From positions 1-64,000 of the forward strand of contig CAJHNH020004591.1 in NCBI GenBank assembly GCA_905116865.2: a stretch of DNA of 64,000 nucleotides, in the 5' to 3' direction. How positions within the stretch are numbered: the stretch's first letter is position 1; each line of letters opens with the position of its first letter. Below, in pieces: positions 57,801-64,000 of the stretch. The notes below the pieces were generated by a model, which did no database searches, was not told where the DNA came from, and saw only the letters and a list, made by a program, of their open reading frames with translations. The translations under genes and the position numbers were made by a program. The DNA is from Candidula unifasciata. Taxonomy: Eukaryota; Mollusca; Gastropoda; Stylommatophora; Geomitridae.

Positions 57801-60800
57801 ATAATATAGCAATTGCTGTAGAATTAATGGGCATAATATAGCGATTACTGTAGAATTAATTAACATAATATAGCAATCACAATAGGATTAATGGACATAA
57901 CAGTCACAATAAAATTAATGTGCACAATATAGCGCTTACAATATAATTAATAGGCACCATCTAGAAGTCACAGTAGAATTAATTGGCACTGTCTGGGAGT
58001 CGCTAGGATTAATGAGCACAGCCCAGTAGTCAGAGCAAGATTGTTGGGTGCAGTCTCTTAGTGATTATTATACTGGGTCCATTCTGAAATAGATTAAATT
58101 GTTGGCTGCAGTCTGCATGCAGCCCTTTTATTTTTTTTAATCAGATAATCCTAAAAATACTCTTACATTAGACATAAATTGATGCATTTACTGTCTCACT
58201 GAAATGACACTTTTGAGACGTGTAGAAGCTTGTCAAATGTCATCTGTTTCATCTCCAGGCCGCCAACATGATGTACTGTGATGTCTGTGGAGGGAAGCAT
58301 CGACGGGTGCCGGTGGATCGCCCTTTCTACAGTGCCAGGTTTTGTCAGCAGTGCAATGCCAGACATTCTGCTAAAGCGGTCAGTAGTTTCTAGTCAATAT
58401 ATCAGCATGAACTGATGATAGACTTTTGTCATTGAGAGAGCTTTGTTGTAGAGTGAAGTAATTGAAAGAGTTGTAGAATGAGGTATTGAGAGAGCTTTGT
58501 TGTAGAGGGAAGTAATTGAAAGAGTTGTAGAATGAGGTATTGAGAGAGCTTTGTTATAGAGGGAAGTAATTGAAAGAGTTGTAGAATGAGGTATTAAGAG
58601 AGCTTTGTTGTAGAGTGAAGTAATTGAAAGAGTTGTAGAATGAGGTATTGAGAGAGCTTTGTTGTAGAGGGAAGTAATTGAAAGAGTTGTAGAATGAGGT
58701 ATTGAGAGAGCTTTGTTGTAGAGGGAAGTAATTGAAAGAGTTGTAGAATGAGGTATTGAGAGAGCTTTGTTATAGAGGGAAGTAATTGAAAGAGTTGTAG
58801 AATGAGGTATTGAGAGAGCTTTGTTGTAGAGGGAAGTAATTGAAAGAGTTGTAGAATGAGGTATTGAGAGAGCTTTGTTATAGAGGGAAGTAATTGAAAG
58901 AGTTGTAGAATGAGGTATTGAGAGAGCTTTGTTATAGAGGGAAGTAATTGAAAGAGTTGTAGAATGAAGTATTGAGAGAGCTTTGTTATAGAGGGAAGTA
59001 ATTAAAAGAGTTGTAGAATGAGGTATTAAGAGAGCTTTGTTGTAGAGTGAAGTAATTGAAAGAGTTGTAGAATGAGGTATTGAGAGAGCTTTGTTGTAGA
59101 GGGAAGTAATTGAAAGAGTTGTAGAATGAAGTATTGAGAGAGCTTTGTTATAGAGGGAAGTAATTAAAAGAGTTGTAGAATGAGGTATTGAGAGCTTTGT
59201 TGTAGAGGGAAGTAATTGAAAGAGTTGTAGAATGAGGTATTGAGAGAGCTTTGTTGTAGAGTGAAGTAATTAAAAGAGTTGTAGAATGAGGTATTGAGAG
59301 AGCTTTGTTGTAGAGGGAAGTAATTGAAAGAGTTGTAGAATGAGGTATTGAGAGAGCTTTGTTGTAGAGGGAAGTAATTGAAAGAGTTGTAGAATGAGGT
59401 ATTGAGAGAGCTTTGTTGTAGAGGGAAGTAATTAAAAGAGTTGTAGAATGAGGTATTGAGAGAGCTTTGTTGTAGAGGGAAGTAATTGAAAGAGTTGTAG
59501 AATGAGGTATTGAGAGCTTTGTTGTAGAGGGAAGTAATTGAAAGAGTTGTAGAATGAGGTATTGAGAGAGCTTTGTTGTAGAGTGAAGTAATTGAAAGAG
59601 TTGTAGAATGAGGTATTGAGAGAGCTTTGTTGTAGAGGGAAGTAATTGAAAGAGTTGTAGAATGAGGTATTGAGAGAGCTTTGTTGTAGAGTGAAGTAAT
59701 TGAAAGAGTTGTAGAATGAGGTATTGAGAGAGCTTTGTTGTAGAGGGAAGTAATTGAAAGAGTTGTAGAATGAGGTATTGAGAGCTTTGTTGTAGAGTGA
59801 AGTAATTGAAAGAGTTGTAGAATGAGGTATTGAGAGCTTTGTTGTAGAGGGAAGTAATTGAAAGAGTTGTAGAATGAGGTATTGAGAGAGCTTTGTTGTA
59901 GAGGGAAGTAATTGAAAGAGTTGTAGAATGAGGTATTGAGAGAGCTTTGTTGTAGAGGGAAGTAATTGAAAGAGTTGTAGAATGAGGTATTGAGAGAGCT
60001 TTGTTGTAGAGGGAAGTAATTGAAAGAGTTGTAGAATGAGGTATTGAGAGCTTTGTTGTAGAGGGAAGTAATTGAAAGAGTTGTAGAATGAGGTATTGAG
60101 AGAGCTTTGTTGTAGAGGGAAGTAATTGAAAGAGTTGTAGAATGAGGTATTGAGAGAGCTTTGTTATAGAGGGAAGTAATTGAAAGAGTTGTAGAATGAG
60201 GTATTGAGAGAGCTTTGTTGTAGAGGGAAGTAATTGAAAGAGTTGTAGAATGAGGTATTGAGAGAGCTTTGTTATAGAGGGAAGTAATTGAAAGAGTTGT
60301 AGAATGAGGAGGTATTGAGAGAGCTTTGTTGTAGAGGGAAGTAATTGAAAGAGTTGTAGAATGAGGTATTGAGAGAGCTTTGTTATAGAGGGAAGTAATT
60401 GAAAGAGTTGTAGAATGAGGTATTGAGAGAGCTTTGTTATAGAGGGAAGTAATTGAAAGAGTTGTAGAATGAGGTATTGAGAGAGCTTTGTTATAGAGGG
60501 AAGTAATTGAAAGAGTTGTAGAATGAGGTATTGAGAGAGCTTTGTTATAGAGGGAAGTAATTGAAAGAGTTGTAGAATGAGGTATTGAGAGAGCTTTGTT
60601 ATAGAGGGAAGTAATTGAAAGAGTTGTAGAATGAGGTATTGAGAGAGCTTTGTTGTAGAGGGAAGTAATTGAAAGAGTTGTAGAATGAGGTATTGAGAGC
60701 TTTGTTGTAGAGGGAAGTAATTGAAAGAGTTGTAGAATGAGGTATTGAGAGAGCTTTGTTGTAGAGGGAAGTAATTGAAAGAGTTGTAGAATGAGGTATT

Positions 60801-63350
60801 GAGAGAGCTTTGTTGTAGAGGGAAGTAATTGAAAGAGTTGTAGAATGAGGTATTGAGAGCTTTGTTGTAGAGGGAAGTAATTGAAAGAGTTGTAGAATGA
60901 GGTATTGAGAGAGCTTTGTTGTAGAGGGAAGTAATTGAAAGAGTTGTAGAATGAGGTATTGAGAGAGCTTTGTTGTAGAGGGAAGTAATTGAAAGAGTTG
61001 TAGAATGAGGTATTGAGAGAGCTTTGTTGTAGAGAGTGAAGTAATTGAAAGAGTTGTAGAATGAGGTATTGAGAGAGCTTTGTTGTAGAGTGAAGTAATT
61101 GAAAGAGTTGTAGAATGAGGTATTGAGAGAGCTTTGTTGTAGAGTGAAGTAATTGAAAGAGTTGTAGAATGAGGTATTGAGAGCTTTGTTGTAGAGGAAG
61201 TAATTGAAAGAGTTGTAGAATGAGGTATTGAGAGAGCTTTGTTGTAGAGGGAAGTAATTGAAAGAGTTGTAGAATGAGGTATTGAGAGAGCTTTGTTGTA
61301 GAGGGAAGTAATTGAAAGAGTTGTAGAATGAGGTATTGAGAGAGCTTTGTTGTAGAGTGAAGTAATTGAAAGAGTTGTAGAATGAGGTATTGAGAGAGCT
61401 TTGTTGTAGAGTGAAGTAATTGAAAGAGTTGTAGAATGAGGTATTGAGAGAGCTTTGTTGTAGAGGGAAGTAATTGAAAGAGTTGTAGAATGAGGTATTG
61501 AGAGAGCTTTGTTGTAGAGGGAAGTAATTGAAAGAGTTGTAGAATGAGGTATTGAGAGAGCTTTGTTGTAGAGGGAAGTAATTGAAAGAGTTGTAGAATG
61601 AGGTATTGAGAGAGCTTTGTTGTAGAGGGAAGTAATTGAAAGAGTTGTAGAATGAGGTATTGGGAGAGCTTTGTTATAGAGGGAAGTAATTGAAAGAGTT
61701 GTAGAATGAGGTATTGAGAGCTTTGTTGTAGAGGGAAGTAATTGAAAGAGTTGTAGAATGAGGTATTGAGAGAGCTTTGTTGTAGAGGGAAGTAATTGAA
61801 AGAGTTGTAGAATGAGGTATTGAGAGAGCTTTGTTGTAGAGTGAAGTAATTGAAAGAGTTGTAGAATGAGGTATTGAGAGAGCTTTGTTGTAGAGTGAAG
61901 TAATTGAAAGAGTTGTAGAATGAGGTATTGAGAGAGCTTTGTTGTAGAGTGAAGTAATTGAAAGAGTTGTAGAATGAGGTATTGAGAGAGCTTTGTTGTA
62001 GAGTGAAGTAATTGAAAGAGTTGTAGAATGAGGTATTGAGAGCTTTGTTGTAGAGGGAAGTAATTGAAAGAGTTGTAGAATGAGGTATTGAGAGAGCTTT
62101 GTTGTAGAGGGAAGTAATTGAAAGAGTTGTAGAATGAGGTATTGAGAGAGCTTTGTTGTAGAGGGAAGTAATTGAAAGAGTTGTAGAATGAGGTATTGAG
62201 AGAGCTTTGTTGTAGAGGGAAGTAATTGAAAGAGTTGTAGAATGAGGTATTGAGAGAGCTTTGTTGTAGAGGGAAGTAATTGAAAGAGTTGTAGAATGAG
62301 GTATTGAGAGAGCTTTGTTGTAGAGGGAAGTAATTGAAAGAGTTGTAGAATGAGGTATTGAGAGAGCTTTGTTGTAGAGTGAAGTAATTGAAAGAGTTGT
62401 AGAATGAGGTATTGAGAGAGCTTTGTTGTAGAGGGAAGTAATTGAAAGAGTTGTAGAATGAGGTATTGAGAGAGCTTTGTTGTAGAGGGAAGTAATTGAA
62501 AGAGTTGTAGAATGAGGTATTGAGAGAGCTTTGTTGTAGAGTGAAGTAATTGAAAGAGTTGTAGAATGAGGTATTGAGAGAGCTTTGTTGTAGAGTGAAG
62601 TAATTAAAAGAGTTGTAGAATGAGGTATTGAGAGAGCTTTGTTGTAGAGGGAAGTAATTGAAAGAGTTGTAGAATGAGGTATTGAGAGAGCTTTGTTGTA
62701 GAGGGAAGTAATTGAAAGAGTTGTAGAATGAGGTATTGAGAGAGCTTTGTTGTAGAGGGAAGTAATTGAAAGAGTTGTAGAATGAGGTATTAAGAGCTTT
62801 GTTGTAGAGGGAAGTAATTGAAAGAGTTGTAGAATGAGGTATTGAGAGAGCTTTGTTGTAGAGTGAAGTAATTGAAAGAGTTGTAGAATGAGGTATTGAG
62901 AGAGCTTTGTTGTAGAGTGAAGTAATTGAAAGAGTTGTAGAATGAGGTATTGAGAGAGCTTTGTTGTAGAGTGAAGTAATTGAAAGAGTTGTAGAATGAG
63001 GTATTGAGAGAGCTTTGTTGTAGAGGGAAGTAATTGAAAGAGTTGTAGAATGAGGTATTGAGAGATGTGTAGTAGAAGGAGATATGTTTTTGAATGAGAT
63101 AGTGAGAGTTGTGTTGTAGAATGAGATATTGAGAGAGTTGTGTTGCACAGTTGTATCAGTATTACCACTATGAATATATATGTGTTTGTAAAGACATAAT
63201 ATGTTTATAACAATGCAGTAAACATTTACTTTCATCTTATATTGACAGGGTGATATCTGGGCCGAGTCAACTTTGCTAGGGTTTTATTGGCACTATTTCG
63301 CTTTGCTGGATGGGCATGTCTTTGATATCACAGACTGGATGAAATGTCAT
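38992..63350 (+). CDS. DNAJC14: DNAJC14-like ER J-domain protein, 11 placed exons, 3' end outside window
   Basis: An Hsp40 co-chaperone of the DNAJC14/DRIP78 family: in vertebrates an ER membrane protein whose J domain recruits Hsp70 and which affects receptor export. Exons 38992-40956 (coding part), 42750-42864, 44123-44228, 45430-45596, 47399-47450, 47688-47772, 53257-53325, 55901-55957, 57611-57658, 58259-58378 and 63249-63350 join in frame to 962 residues. Residues 1-655 are Ser/Asn/Thr-rich and probably disordered. About 716-746 is hydrophobic, probably one or two membrane passes. The J domain is about 799-860 with HPD at 827-829. Jiv90 starts near 889 with Cys895/898/917/920 and GDIWAES. 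Vertebrate proteins continue about 90 residues past the last exon seen, so the C-terminus is missing. The N-terminal half is longer than in mammals. Confidence 0.92.
39595..39672 (+). repeat. DNAJC14: In-frame 21-bp coding repeat (PHAT heptads)
   Basis: Four consecutive codings of PHATIHN, PHATIYN, PHATLRN and PHAST at residues 202-227. The 21-bp period keeps the frame. Confidence 0.95.
41068..41362 (+). mobile_element. SINE-like family A in intron 1
   Basis: TTCACCGGCTGTGAACTCCG through CCCGGAACCCACACGGGG. The exon 1 frame reads into it if intron 1 is retained. Confidence 0.9.
41363..41812. other. Unassigned intronic DNA
   Basis: A short (TC)n at about 41661-41679; otherwise nothing recognised. 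Confidence 0.4.
41813..42150 (-). mobile_element. LINE C-terminal fragment
   Basis: The minus frame includes ITNIRKKQSSFFGHIKRRGK, MEHVVTTGKICGKRYSGKQ and SWHGGVST, typical of an RTE-like LINE C-terminus. Confidence 0.8.
42270..42525 (-). mobile_element. SINE-like family A copy
   Basis: TTTGAAGTCGGAGTGCATCT, AACCAACAGTCTGTATAC, GTTTACAGCTGGTGAAC. Confidence 0.85.
42750..42864 (+). CDS. DNAJC14: DNAJC14-like exon 2
   Basis: Acceptor CTCCTCCCAG, donor GTAATA. In frame it gives a basic Ser/Asn-rich stretch followed by IWRRQRLLPALDTDRF. It ends after one base of a codon, matching the phase of exon 3. Confidence 0.75.
42865..43194. other. Unassigned intronic DNA
   Basis: Nothing recognised. Confidence 0.4.
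43195..43345 (+). mobile_element. LINE 3' fragment
   Basis: AGAGGTCACCCATGCAAGCG, ATCAAAGGCCATTAATACC and GAAAGGCAGAACAGG match the LINE ends at 18479 and 19920. Confidence 0.7.
43346..44122. other. Intronic DNA with a tRNA-like SINE head
   Basis: On the minus strand 43950-44015 reads TAATGTGGTTAGTGTTCC and GGGTGCAATCCCTGC, A- and B-box-like. The rest is unassigned. Confidence 0.5.
44123..44228 (+). CDS. DNAJC14: DNAJC14-like exon 3 (start of membrane region)
   Basis: Acceptor TGTCTACAG, donor GTGAGT. In phase it encodes DAWCAAVMEKLMQYWSLSV and MYNIATYTLGIILHL, the start of the hydrophobic region. The last eight bases plus the donor (TTGCATCT/GTGAGTATAC) recur many times in the following intron. 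Confidence 0.85.
44229..45040. repeat. Degenerate 31-bp minisatellite built from the exon 3 end and donor
   Basis: Units such as GGGTTATGTTGCATCTGTGA plus GTATACTGTGT recur, with loss of order toward the right. The unit contains the exon's last bases TTGCATCT followed by its donor GTGAGTATAC. Confidence 0.88.
45050..45245 (+). mobile_element. SINE-like family A, partial
   Basis: AGTTTTGCCTGCACATCC, CATTTTACTGATCTGGC, CTGTTATGACATGCTTGTTG, CCTGGAACCCAATGGG. Confidence 0.8.
45430..45596 (+). CDS. DNAJC14: DNAJC14-like exon 4 (membrane segment)
   Basis: Acceptor CTACAACAG, donor GTGAGT. It encodes the hydrophobic VVQMFMLLVTCALTNIKERF and a basic loop (GNARKRIG), ending before GEEAIK. Phases match on both sides. 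Confidence 0.88.
45617..46110. repeat. 27-bp array interrupted by a family A SINE
   Basis: Units of GTATCATAGTTTAATGATAC plus CTCTGCT lie at 45617-45658 and 45957-46110. A minus-strand family A SINE (about 45660-45955) sits between. Confidence 0.85.
46115..47340. repeat. 30-bp minisatellite, about 40 units, upstream of exon 5
   Basis: Unit ATGGTGAACTGTTGGTATTT plus TAGCTGTGGA, with variants TTCATATTTTAG and ACCTGTGGTATGATG. The last degenerate unit is about 58 bp from the exon 5 acceptor. Open + frames over it come from the 10-codon period. Confidence 0.97.
47399..47450 (+). CDS. DNAJC14: DNAJC14-like exon 5
   Basis: Acceptor TTGTATTTCAG, donor GTGAGA. It encodes GEEAIKRLLSCKGKDPY, the family's lead-in to the J domain (GEEEV-RLL in mammals). 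Confidence 0.9.
47688..47772 (+). CDS. DNAJC14: DNAJC14-like exon 6 (J domain, HPD)
   Basis: Acceptor ATTTGCAG, donor GTCAGC. It encodes ILGLRTDTSDEDIKKYYRK and AVLVHPDK, J-domain helices I-II and the HPD loop (codons at 47761-47769) that stimulates Hsp70 ATPase. Confidence 0.96.
47827..51804 (-). mobile_element. Non-LTR retrotransposon with endonuclease, RT and RNase H (inactive)
   Basis: The minus strand encodes an APE-type endonuclease at 50737-51423 (HWNAEG, CCLQETYF, CGDYNSHSQSWGYD, GGSDHRPVF), then reverse transcriptase over about 50500-48830 (SKLRMGKSPGTDGI, AWIDLKKAFDKVW, GVPQGGVLSPTLF, YADDLVLW), then RNase H over about 48600-48200 (WIPSHCGVPENERADKLA) and a C-terminal CICGLAPETTDHILQDCP knuckle. 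This layout fits the I/Nimb/Jockey group. Frameshifts break the RT near 50000 and 49740, and the RNase H start reads YTGGSA instead of YTDGSA. Possible 9-bp duplication ATTATCTAT at 47827-47835 and 51796-51804. Confidence 0.9.
51803..51833. repeat. (CTAT)n microsatellite
   Basis: Seven to eight units next to the LINE 5' end. Confidence 0.97.
51834..52340. other. Unassigned intronic DNA
   Basis: Nothing recognised. Confidence 0.4.
52341..52852. repeat. 51-bp minisatellite, ten units
   Basis: Unit GGAACTGTTGGTTGACCCTG plus ACAATGGCTGTCATCGTCAGAGTCTACACAA in two halves (51 bp = 17 codons). Two + frames and one - frame are open throughout by periodicity. Judged non-coding. Confidence 0.97.
52853..53256. 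other. Intronic DNA with short GTTAACTAG repeats
   Basis: About five degenerate copies of a CACAGTTAACTAGAGTTTA motif lie at 52985-53115; otherwise nothing. Confidence 0.5.
53257..53325 (+). CDS. DNAJC14: DNAJC14-like exon 7 (J domain helix III)
   Basis: Acceptor CAATAAACAG, donor GTAGGT, phase 0 on both sides. It encodes NQEPGAEDAFKILGHAF and KMIGDP, continuing the J domain after HPDK. It follows a 5.5-kb intron holding the LINE and the 51-bp array. Confidence 0.94.
53525..53875 (+). mobile_element. SINE family B copy
   Basis: GTTCAATCCGCGGTAAGGGC (B-box-like), TCTCTGGGTAGTGAGATTG, TCAGGATCCTCGCCAGTGC, GTGCCATGATGTTGATC. Confidence 0.82.
53930..54740 (+). mobile_element. Degenerate non-LTR reverse transcriptase fragment
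   Basis: Frames give DDWLQICLKPIARPGKDH, a KGYRIIT motif, AIACEGFQAGMEMVAADFDP, then SMGLPQGSRY (the PQG motif of RT) and ERTNTTKYSGMTLDG. The YxDD box is not recognisable. Different from the LINE at 47836-51795. Confidence 0.7.
54741..55250. other. Unassigned intronic DNA
   Basis: Nothing recognised. Confidence 0.4.
55250..55435 (-). mobile_element. SINE family D with tRNA-like head
   Basis: On the minus strand TTATGCCGGGGTGCTGGATT, CCAGCTGCAGGCGACC, TGGTTTCAACAGCTGATCG, AAATTTGCCTAGAAAAACC and CTTCTGCAACATCCTATAA. The most complete D copy outside the composite element. Confidence 0.8.
55436..55900. other. Unassigned intronic DNA before exon 8
   Basis: Nothing recognised. Confidence 0.4.
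55901..55957 (+). CDS. DNAJC14: DNAJC14-like exon 8
   Basis: Acceptor ATTCCTGCAG, donor GTAAAC, phase 0. It encodes VKRKQYDGHTQEAQELQAM, the KRK-Y end of the J domain and the following helix. Confidence 0.92.
55985..56215 (-). mobile_element. 5'-truncated 3' end of the RNase H LINE
   Basis: Colinear with 47838-48055 (CTTCACTGTCTTTTGTAATT, CCGTAAAGTTTGACC, GATCTGTTGTCTCAGGTGCC), so the same LINE family in the same orientation, cut after about 220 bp. Confidence 0.88.
56440..57480. repeat. 32-bp minisatellite, about 32 units
   Basis: Unit TGTTGGCTCACACATTGACT plus GTAACAGTGTAC with C/G (CTCACA or CTGACA) and AACAG/AATAG variants. Confidence 0.97.
57611..57658 (+). CDS. DNAJC14: DNAJC14-like exon 9 (16 codons)
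   Basis: Acceptor TCTTTTGCAG, donor GTAAAT, phase 0. It encodes RKFAEMLSKLQTKIQE, corresponding to the NEFLSKLQDDLKE stretch of mammalian DNAJC14. Confidence 0.88.
57735..58080. repeat. Degenerate 32-bp array
   Basis: Units of TGTAGAGTTAATTGACATAA plus TATAGCAATCGC fade to the right. Confidence 0.85.
58259..58378 (+). CDS. DNAJC14: DNAJC14-like exon 10 (Jiv90 domain)
   Basis: Acceptor CATCTCCAG, donor GTCAGT, phase 0. It encodes MMYCDVCGGKHRR and SARFCQQCNARHSA, a CxxC...CxxC zinc-binding motif matching the Jiv90 domain. Confidence 0.95.
58420..63065. repeat. 4.6-kb, 54-bp minisatellite filling an intron
   Basis: About 86 units of GAGAGAGCTTTGTTGTAGAG plus GGAAGTAATTGAAAGAGTTG and TAGAATGAGGTATT. 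50-bp variants lack one GAGA, and GTGAAG/GGGAAG and TTATAG/TTGTAG substitutions are scattered. It begins about 40 bp after exon 10 and ends about 185 bp before exon 11. Minus-strand frames of 1334 and 878 codons are artefacts of stop-free units. Confidence 0.98.
63249..63350 (+). CDS. DNAJC14: DNAJC14-like exon 11 (Jiv90, last in window)
   Basis: Acceptor TATTGACAG, donor GTGAGT, phase 0. It encodes GDIWAESTLLGFYWHYFALL and DGHVFDITDWMKCH, matching the GDFWAES...YFALMDGKVYDITEW segment of the family. The remaining C-terminal exons lie beyond 64000. Confidence 0.94.
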
Positions 63351-63490
63351 GTGAGTCTTTATTTCTCTTTTCACAAACCAGATGAAATGTCATGAAAGTT
63401 TTTTTTCTGTTATCACAGACCGGATGAAATGACATTAAGTCTTATTTCTTTTGTCACAGACTGGATGAATTGTCATGTAAGTCTTATTGC
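63330..63490 (+). repeat. Tandem copies of the exon 11 end and donor
   Basis: The exon end CACAGACTGGATGAAATGTC and its donor are followed by three diverged copies at about 63374, 63415 and 63457, period about 41-46 bp. The last reads ACTGGATGAATTGTCAT/GTAAGTC. Confidence 0.85.
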
Positions 63491-63519
63491 TGTGTCTTAA
63501 ACTTGTTAAGTGTTGCTTG

Positions 63520-63715
63520 TTCTCTCCTTCTCTTCTTAGCATTGACCAGCTGTAACTTGAAGCGGAAAGTTCTGGTTGTTTGTCCACTTCTGGACTTTGG
63601 TCTTGTTCCAGACCTTGCGTGGCACTAAATTTTTTTTTTTTTCAGATTTCTTATTTGTATGCAGACTGTTGGTTCCTCGCCCGTTAGGCACATGTGCTAT
63701 GTGACTTTGGAAGAT
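63520..63715 (+). mobile_element. SINE-like family A, partial
   Basis: TTCTTAGCATTGACCAGCTG, GTTTGTCCACTTCTGGAC, GACTGTTGGTTCCTCGCC. Confidence 0.8.
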
Positions 63716-63719
63716 GTAG

Positions 63720-64000
63720 CTTGTTGTGACTGTAAACTCTATTCTGGTTGTTTGTCCACTTCTGAACTGGTTTTGTTCCAGAACTGGAGTTTTGCATGCT
63801 CATCCATTGTACAGATTGGCTTATTTGTGTGCAGACTGTTGGGTTCTGCAGCAGGTCACTCCAGCTTTGAAGGAAAAATCCTTAATTAGTCGACTTTTAT
63901 GATTTACTTTTTAGGAGGCGATGAGTCCTTTTTTTCTTCTTCTTCTTCAAAAAATGGGGTTAGGAATCTCCACAGGAGACTTCAGGGTCATAATTGACAA
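63720..64000 (+). mobile_element. SINE-like family A, second copy, reaches the window edge
   Basis: GACTGTAAACTCTATTCTGG, AACTGGAGTTTTGCATGC, CCTTAATTAGTCGACTTTTA, ending near AATCTCCACAGGAGAC. Confidence 0.8.

Noticed and set aside
59164..63168. 1334-codon minus-strand open frame (and 878 codons at 60599-63235)
   Set aside because: It is a reading of the 54-bp satellite, whose unit has no stop in minus frames. Several frames are open at once and there is no domain or splice context.

Overview
This is an animal nuclear genome window, most likely from a mollusc or another lophotrochozoan. The reasons are two ancestral metazoan genes broken into short exons with standard GT-AG junctions, several tRNA-headed SINE families, RTE/L2-like and RNase H-bearing non-LTR retrotransposon remnants, MITEs, and very abundant micro- and minisatellites. 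The phylum is an inference. Nothing suggests a prokaryote, so there are no operons, terminators or CRISPR arrays to report. I saw no tRNA, rRNA or other structural RNA gene.

Two genes lie on the + strand. The first is UDP-glucose 4-epimerase (GALE). Nine coding exons were placed between 4172 and 24759. Every junction keeps the reading frame, giving 347 residues to the stop, and only the start codon exon is missing. The second is a DNAJC14-like ER J-domain co-chaperone. Eleven coding exons between 38992 and 63350 give 962 residues (disordered N-terminus, membrane segment, J domain with HPD, Jiv90 zinc domain). The gene continues past the right edge. The two genes have no evident functional link. 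GALE acts in the Leloir pathway and supplies UDP-sugars, while DNAJC14 acts in ER protein folding and trafficking.

Layout: 1-4171, a 31-bp tandem array, SINE and LINE tails, and a 1.5-kb retroposon that ends 27 bp upstream of the first placed GALE exon; 4172-24759, GALE with repeat-filled introns; 24760-38976, about 14 kb of intergenic repeats, including a 5.9-kb composite mobile element (29827-35753) and a 575-bp fold-back element with telomere-like arms (37290-37864); 38977-63350, DNAJC14-like, with one about 4-kb RNase H-bearing LINE and several large minisatellites in its introns; 63351-64000, the next intron with SINE copies.

The most unusual pattern is that several minisatellites look seeded from splice junctions. 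Copies of an exon end plus its 5' splice site are repeated in GALE intron 1, in DNAJC14 intron 3 and after exon 11. A 1.4-kb pyrimidine minisatellite runs straight into the GALE exon 2 acceptor. Other notable items are a broken duplicate of the GALE terminal exon inside a SINE, and the composite element whose empty site can be reconstructed inside a SINE copy. Long open frames inside the arrays (for example 1334 codons over 59164-63168) come from repeat units that lack stop codons and are not called as genes.
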